Part shown: piece after piece, positions 59,879 through 64,000 of the stretch
Position numbering within the stretch: the first letter of the stretch is position 1
Layout: each line of letters opens with the position of its first letter
Assembly: GCF_014764705.1 (NCBI RefSeq)
Contig: NZ_JACXXG010000010.1
Location: 1 to 64,000, forward strand
Reading direction: 5' to 3'
DNA from: Stutzerimonas kunmingensis
GTDB taxonomy: Bacteria; Pseudomonadota; Gammaproteobacteria; Pseudomonadales; Pseudomonadaceae
DNA length: 64,000 nucleotides
Notes under the pieces: model-generated
Database searches by the model: none
Told to the model about the DNA's origin: nothing
The model's input: only the letters and a program-made list of their open reading frames with translations
Translations under genes and position numbers: made by a program

Positions 59879-62842
59879 TCAGAATCGATCTTGCGCCAGC
59901 GGCGCGACTGGTAATTCGCACCAGAAACAGGCGCCTTCGCCAGGCTCGGAATCGAAACCGATCCGGCCGTGCATGTGTTCGATCAGTTCCTTGCTGATGG
60001 CCAGGCCCAGGCCGGTGCCTTCCTTCTGGCGGCTGTCGGAGGAATCGGCCTGGGAGAATTTCTGGAAGATTCGTGTGTGGAATTCAGGGGCGATGCCCGG
60101 TCCCTGATCGCGTACCGAGATTCGCACCCAGTCATCGCGTCGCTCGCTGCCGAGCGTAACGGTGCCACCCTGCGGCGAGAATTTGACCGCATTGGAGATG
60201 AGATTGGCCAGTACCTGCTGCAACCGGTCGTCGTCTGCCATCAGCTGCACGTCCGGCGCGGGCAGCAGCTCCAGCGTGACGCCATGCTTGCTGGCGTAGC
60301 CCTGATTGGCGGCGATTGCCTGTTGCAGCTGCGTCGGCAGCGCATGCGCGCGCAGGTCGAGGGTCATCTTGCCGGCGACCAGCTTGTCCATGTCCAGCAG
60401 GTCGTCCACCAGGCGCCCCAGGCGCAGACTGTTCTGGTGGGCGATGCTGATCATCTGGCCCATGTTTGGCGAGGGTTCGCCCAAGGCACCGCCGACGATC
60501 AGGCCGAGGGCACCGGAGATCGAGGTCAGTGGCGTACGCAGCTCGTGGCTGACGATGGACACCAGTTCGCTCTTCATCCGCTCGATGCGCTTGCGTTCGG
60601 TGATGTCGCGCACCAGGCCGATGAATCGGCGCTCGCCGTGATGGTTGATCTGCGACACGCGCAACTCGATGGTGAAGGTTTCGCCGGTACGGCGCAGGGC
60701 GGTGAGTTCGCGGTTTTGTTCCAGCGCGCGAGGAATGCCGCGTCTTTCGTAGGTCTCCAGATAGCCGTCGTGGGCGGAGCGGTCCGGTTCGGGCATGAGC
60801 ATCGACAGGTTGCGGCCGATGACCTCCGCGGCGCTGTAGCCGAAGATCTGTTCGGCGGCATGGTTGAAGGTTTCGATGATGCCGCGGGCGTCGATGATGA
60901 TGATGGCGTCGATCACGTTGTCGATCAGCATGCTCAGGTAGCGCTCGCGCTCCTGCATCTCTTCCTTGGCCAGCGCCTGGTCGGTGACATCCCAGATGAA
61001 ACCGTCGCACCAGCCGACCGGGTCGTCACGCTCGTGCAGGACGCGGGCTTTTTCCCGCACGTAGACGGTGCGGCCTTCGGCATTGGTGAGTCGGTAGATG
61101 CCCTCGAAGGTGTCCTGCTCGGCGTGCTGCCGGGCCAGCTCGAGGTCGTCTGGGTGGATCAGGCTGGCGTAGCTGCGCACGCGGTCGCCGACGAAATCGC
61201 TGGCCGGGTAGCCGGTCAGGCGTTCGATGCCGTCGCTCAGGTAGCTCATGCGCCGGCGGCCGTCGTTGCGGCAGCGGTAGACCACGCCCGGGAGGTTGCC
61301 GACCATGGCGCGGTAACGGCTCTCGCTCTTCTGCAGCGCGCGGGTGGCTTCCATCAGTTCGGTGATCTCGGTGACGAAGCCGTGCCAGAGCACGGTGCCG
61401 TCAGGACGTCGCTCGGCGGTGGCACGTCCCTCGGCCCAGAGCAGACCGCGTTGCGGATGCTGGATGCGGAACTCCACCGAGCCGGTTGTCGACCCAGCTG
61501 CCACACGCAGCAGCGCGGCTTTCAGGCGTGGCAGGTCCTGCGGGTGAACGTGCACCAGGGCCTGGGAAGCATCTTCCAGTAGCCGCTGCGGGTCGATGCC
61601 GTAGAGGTCGCGTGCGCCCTCGCTGGCATAGAGAAAGGCATAGCGGCCGTTGGCGAAGCGCTTGAGCTGGAAAACCACACCGGGCAGCAGGCTGGCGATC
61701 TTCTGTGCGCGGTCGAGCAGGCGCTGGCGGCGTCGGCCCTGCTGTTGCTGGCTGAACTGATGCTGCAGCTGCGCGCCGATGCGCCGTTGCAGCAGTACCG
61801 CCAGGGTCAACAGCAGCGCCTCGGCGATCAGCCAGGCCAGACTCCATTTGATCAGCAGCCGGCGCTCGGCCTGTTGGTGCTCCTGCTGCATCGCGGTGAT
61901 GTCGCGCCAGACCAGCGCCGCTGCCAGCAGCGGCGCCGATGGCTGGGCCCGACGGTCGCTGTGCAGGGGAATCTGATTGAGCATATAGGTGCGGCCGTCG
62001 GCACTCAGCAGGCGCAAGGCCAGGCCGCTCTCCGGCTCGGGCAGCATGCTCTGCTGCGCCCAGTGCAGAATCTGTGTCGCCGAATGTTCGATCAGCAGCC
62101 AGCCGCCGTCGCTGCGCAGTTGCACGCCGCTGGGGGCTTCCACGTCTGCCGCCTGCAGTGCCTGGCGATTGACCACCAGCGCCAGTCCGGCAGCCAGCTG
62201 ATCGCCCAGCTCGGGCAATTCCGGCAGCACGTTGTAGCCGACTTCCAGGGCGCCGATGATCTCGCCGGACTCGCTGTCGGTGGCACGCAAAGGAACGATG
62301 GCGCGACTGCTGGCGCCGAGCGCATTGACCTCCATGCCGTACTGCATGCTGCCTTCGCTCATCGCGCGGCGCAGCATCGGGCGCTGCGCCGCCATTGCGT
62401 CACCGAAGCGCTCCGGTTGCTGCATGCGCAGCAGGGCGACCCCAGCGTCGCTCCAGAAGATCTGCAACTGCAACGCGCCGTGGCGTTGCATGGCGCTCCA
62501 GGCCGGGCTCAACGCGGCGCGCAGACGCTGACGTGCCAGCTCGATACGTGCATCGTCCATGGCCCGGCCATCACGTAGCGCCGTATCGATCTGGCGTACC
62601 TGGCGCAGCACTTCGGCATTGCCGGCCAGCGCCGTGGCGACCATGTCAGCCTGCCGCCGCTGATTGAGCTGCGCGCTCTGCAGTGCCAGGCTCTGCAGTT
62701 CGCCGTGGGTGTCGATTTCCAGGTGCCAGGCGGCATCGCGCGCGCGGTAGTCATTGAATGCCAGGCTACCGAACAGCAGCACGAGCAGCAGGCTGCCGAG
62801 CGTGAAGATCCAGTGGGGTGTGGTGATGCCGGCGTTCGTCAT
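59879..62842 (-). CDS. Periplasmic-sensor PAS-PAS-PAS histidine kinase with FixL-like PAS
   Basis: 987 residues from ATG 62842; the frame is open 47 codons further up without support. Helices at about 11-29 and 330-351 flank a long periplasmic CACHE-like domain (about 35-325). Three PAS domains follow: about 375-500, 505-625 and 630-755. The third contains LSMLMPEPDRSAHDGYLETY and NRELTALRRTGETF; by alignment to Bradyrhizobium FixL the heme-ligand His would be His691 and the distal Arg would be Arg711. HisKA His766 (SIVSHELRTPLTSI) and the HATPase end the protein. It likely senses a periplasmic ligand plus an intracellular signal, possibly O2. It is the promoter-proximal gene of the cluster. 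Confidence 0.92.
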   Translation of the reverse strand: MTNAGITTPHWIFTLGSLLLVLLFGSLAFNDYRARDAAWHLEIDTHGELQSLALQSAQLNQRRQADMVATALAGNAEVLRQVRQIDTALRDGRAMDDARIELARQRLRAALSPAWSAMQRHGALQLQIFWSDAGVALLRMQQPERFGDAMAAQRPMLRRAMSEGSMQYGMEVNALGASSRAIVPLRATDSESGEIIGALEVGYNVLPELPELGDQLAAGLALVVNRQALQAADVEAPSGVQLRSDGGWLLIEHSATQILHWAQQSMLPEPESGLALRLLSADGRTYMLNQIPLHSDRRAQPSAPLLAAALVWRDITAMQQEHQQAERRLLIKWSLAWLIAEALLLTLAVLLQRRIGAQLQHQFSQQQQGRRRQRLLDRAQKIASLLPGVVFQLKRFANGRYAFLYASEGARDLYGIDPQRLLEDASQALVHVHPQDLPRLKAALLRVAAGSTTGSVEFRIQHPQRGLLWAEGRATAERRPDGTVLWHGFVTEITELMEATRALQKSESRYRAMVGNLPGVVYRCRNDGRRRMSYLSDGIERLTGYPASDFVGDRVRSYASLIHPDDLELARQHAEQDTFEGIYRLTNAEGRTVYVREKARVLHERDDPVGWCDGFIWDVTDQALAKEEMQERERYLSMLIDNVIDAIIIIDARGIIETFNHAAEQIFGYSAAEVIGRNLSMLMPEPDRSAHDGYLETYERRGIPRALEQNRELTALRRTGETFTIELRVSQINHHGERRFIGLVRDITERKRIERMKSELVSIVSHELRTPLTSISGALGLIVGGALGEPSPNMGQMISIAHQNSLRLGRLVDDLLDMDKLVAGKMTLDLRAHALPTQLQQAIAANQGYASKHGVTLELLPAPDVQLMADDDRLQQVLANLISNAVKFSPQGGTVTLGSERRDDWVRISVRDQGPGIAPEFHTRIFQKFSQADSSDSRQKEGTGLGLAISKELIEHMHGRIGFDSEPGEGACFWCELPVAPLAQDRF

Positions 62843-63158
62843 CGGCGGGCCGGCCAGAGGCGCGAGGTGCTGCGCTCGACGTACGACGTTTGCATGAGCC
62901 GCAACTTTCCAAGGCAAAAAAGAAACAATGATAGCTCTATGCCAGTACGGCCGATAGCGTCTTTCGGGAATGCACGTCAGCATGGCGCCACGTACCGAAG
63001 CGTAGCGATTGCAGCCGAATCTGGCTAAAAAATCACCAGCTTTTAGACGGTCGGTCGGGCTGTTTCCTAGACTCGCCGACGCCTGGTGTTAGGCTGAAGG
63101 CAGGTGGACGCCAGCGGACGTCGCTGGTGCACCGTTCTGCAAGAGGCACCCCGTTATC
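62843..63158. other. 316-base gene-free region between divergent kinase and desaturase genes
   Basis: It should hold both promoters. CCAGCG-GACGT-CGCTGG (63111-63127) is a perfect 6-bp inverted repeat 32 bases before the desaturase ATG, and TAAAAAATCACCAGCTTTTAGACGG is the only AT-rich block. No gene, RNA or known operator could be recognised. Confidence 0.5.
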
Positions 63159-64000
63159 ATGTGGCACACCGGTTTACTCGACCTGTCGGTCTGGCAACTC
63201 ATCGCGACCACGCTGCTGCTGACTCACGTCACCATCGTCAGCGTCACGGTCTACCTGCACCGTTACTCGGCGCACCGCTCGCTGGAGCTGAATCCGGCAC
63301 TCAAGCATTTCTTCCGCTTCTGGCTGTGGCTGACCACGGCAATGAACACCCGCGAGTGGACTGCCATCCATCGCAAGCACCACGCCAAATGCGAGACCCC
63401 CGATGACCCGCACAGCCCAGTGCACAAGGGTCTGAGCACGGTGCTGCGCAAGGGCGCCGAGCTGTACATGGAGGAGGCGAAGAACGAGGAAACCCTGCGC
63501 ATCTATGGCAAGAACTGCCCGGACGACTGGATCGAGCGCAACCTCTATTCGCGTTTCCCCAATACCGGCATCGTGCTGATGCTGCTGATCGACCTGGCGC
63601 TGTTCGGTGTGCTCGGCCTCACCGTGTGGGCCGTGCAGATGATCTGGATTCCGTTCTGGGCCGCCGGCGTGGTCAACGGTCTCGGTCACGCGGTCGGTTA
63701 TCGCAACTTCGAATGCCGTGATGCGGCGACCAACCTCGTGCCCTGGGGCATCCTCATCGGCGGCGAGGAGCTGCACAACAACCACCATACCTATCCGAAC
63801 TCGGCCAAGCTGTCGGTGCGCAAATGGGAGTTCGACATGGGCTGGGCCTGGATTCGCCTGTTCAGCCTGCTGCGGCTGGCCAAGGTCAACCGTACCGCGC
63901 CGATCGCCCACCGCATCGAGGGCAAGCAGCAGCTGGACATGGACAGCGCCATGGCGATCCTCAACAACCGTTTCCAGATCATGGCGCAGTACCGAAAGCT
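63159..64000 (+). CDS. Membrane fatty acid/acyl-CoA desaturase (runs off the window)
   Basis: The first 280 residues are visible from ATG 63159 (AAGAGG upstream). The three iron-binding His boxes are present: YLHRYSAHRSL (HxxxxH), IHRKHHAKC (HxxHH) and EELHNNHHTYPNS (HNNHH). Helices near 8-32, 50-66, 140-175 frame the di-iron site. FDMGWAWIRLFSLLRLAKV near the visible end matches Pseudomonas delta-9 DesA/DesB-type desaturases that introduce double bonds into phospholipid or CoA-bound acyl chains. The end of the gene lies outside. Confidence 0.93.
   Translation, partial: MWHTGLLDLSVWQLIATTLLLTHVTIVSVTVYLHRYSAHRSLELNPALKHFFRFWLWLTTAMNTREWTAIHRKHHAKCETPDDPHSPVHKGLSTVLRKGAELYMEEAKNEETLRIYGKNCPDDWIERNLYSRFPNTGIVLMLLIDLALFGVLGLTVWAVQMIWIPFWAAGVVNGLGHAVGYRNFECRDAATNLVPWGILIGGEELHNNHHTYPNSAKLSVRKWEFDMGWAWIRLFSLLRLAKVNRTAPIAHRIEGKQQLDMDSAMAILNNRFQIMAQYRK

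Overview
The window is high-GC chromosomal DNA from a gamma-proteobacterium of the Pseudomonadaceae. Several gene orders match those of Pseudomonas: ctaC-ctaD-ctaG-ctaE with SURF1, ctaA, ctaB and sco; SulP next to a beta-carbonic anhydrase; prlC-yheV with a gamma-carbonic anhydrase; zur-znuC-znuB divergent from znuA; metN-metI-metQ; and a kauB-type aldehyde dehydrogenase divergent from a class III aminotransferase. The overall picture suggests the Pseudomonas (Stutzerimonas) stutzeri group. That placement is inferred from gene order and protein character, not from a phylogeny.

Layout. Bases 1-780 are a scrambled edge: the tail of an unknown gene, a lone AbrB/MazE-like DNA-binding protein and a broken IS1182-type transposase. 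Bases 781-5648 hold a light-sensing operon (bacteriophytochrome kinase, single-domain response regulator, hybrid-type kinase). Bases 5875-8751 carry small conserved genes (SUKH/SMI1, DUF3301, CobW GTPase, a secreted Cys-rich protein, DUF3617). Bases 8918-14263 are a FecI/FecR/TonB-receptor surface-signalling iron uptake unit with a PepSY membrane protein. Bases 14582-23173 are the complete aa3/caa3 cytochrome c oxidase cluster with heme A synthesis and copper delivery genes. Bases 23406-36996 hold a bicarbonate/sulfate-type transporter with carbonic anhydrase, a radical SAM protein, an acyltransferase, oligopeptidase A, a gamma-carbonic anhydrase, an alcohol dehydrogenase and the methionine ABC importer. 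Bases 37261-47801 hold catalase HPII, an SLC13 permease, the zinc uptake regulon and a polyamine/omega-amino acid catabolic pair.

The most unusual part is 47902-62842, about 15 kb on the minus strand with mostly overlapping genes. It encodes, from its promoter-proximal end: a CACHE-like/PAS histidine kinase, a response regulator, a GAF/PAS histidine kinase, a response regulator, an Hpt-REC-REC-GGDEF diguanylate cyclase, a CHASE3 hybrid kinase with two receiver domains, a response regulator, a YaiO-family outer-membrane barrel with TPRs, a membrane-anchored HEAT-repeat protein and a membrane GT2 polysaccharide synthase. I read it as a multi-input phosphorelay with c-di-GMP output wired to a synthase-dependent exopolysaccharide export machine. 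The last three genes resemble the E. coli yaiO/yaiP parts, which have no well-described product. This is the best candidate for an undescribed system here.

The window ends inside a membrane fatty-acid desaturase gene (63159 onward). No tRNA, rRNA, CRISPR array, prophage or intact insertion sequence was seen. Many long antisense reading frames exist because of the GC content; they were treated as shadows.
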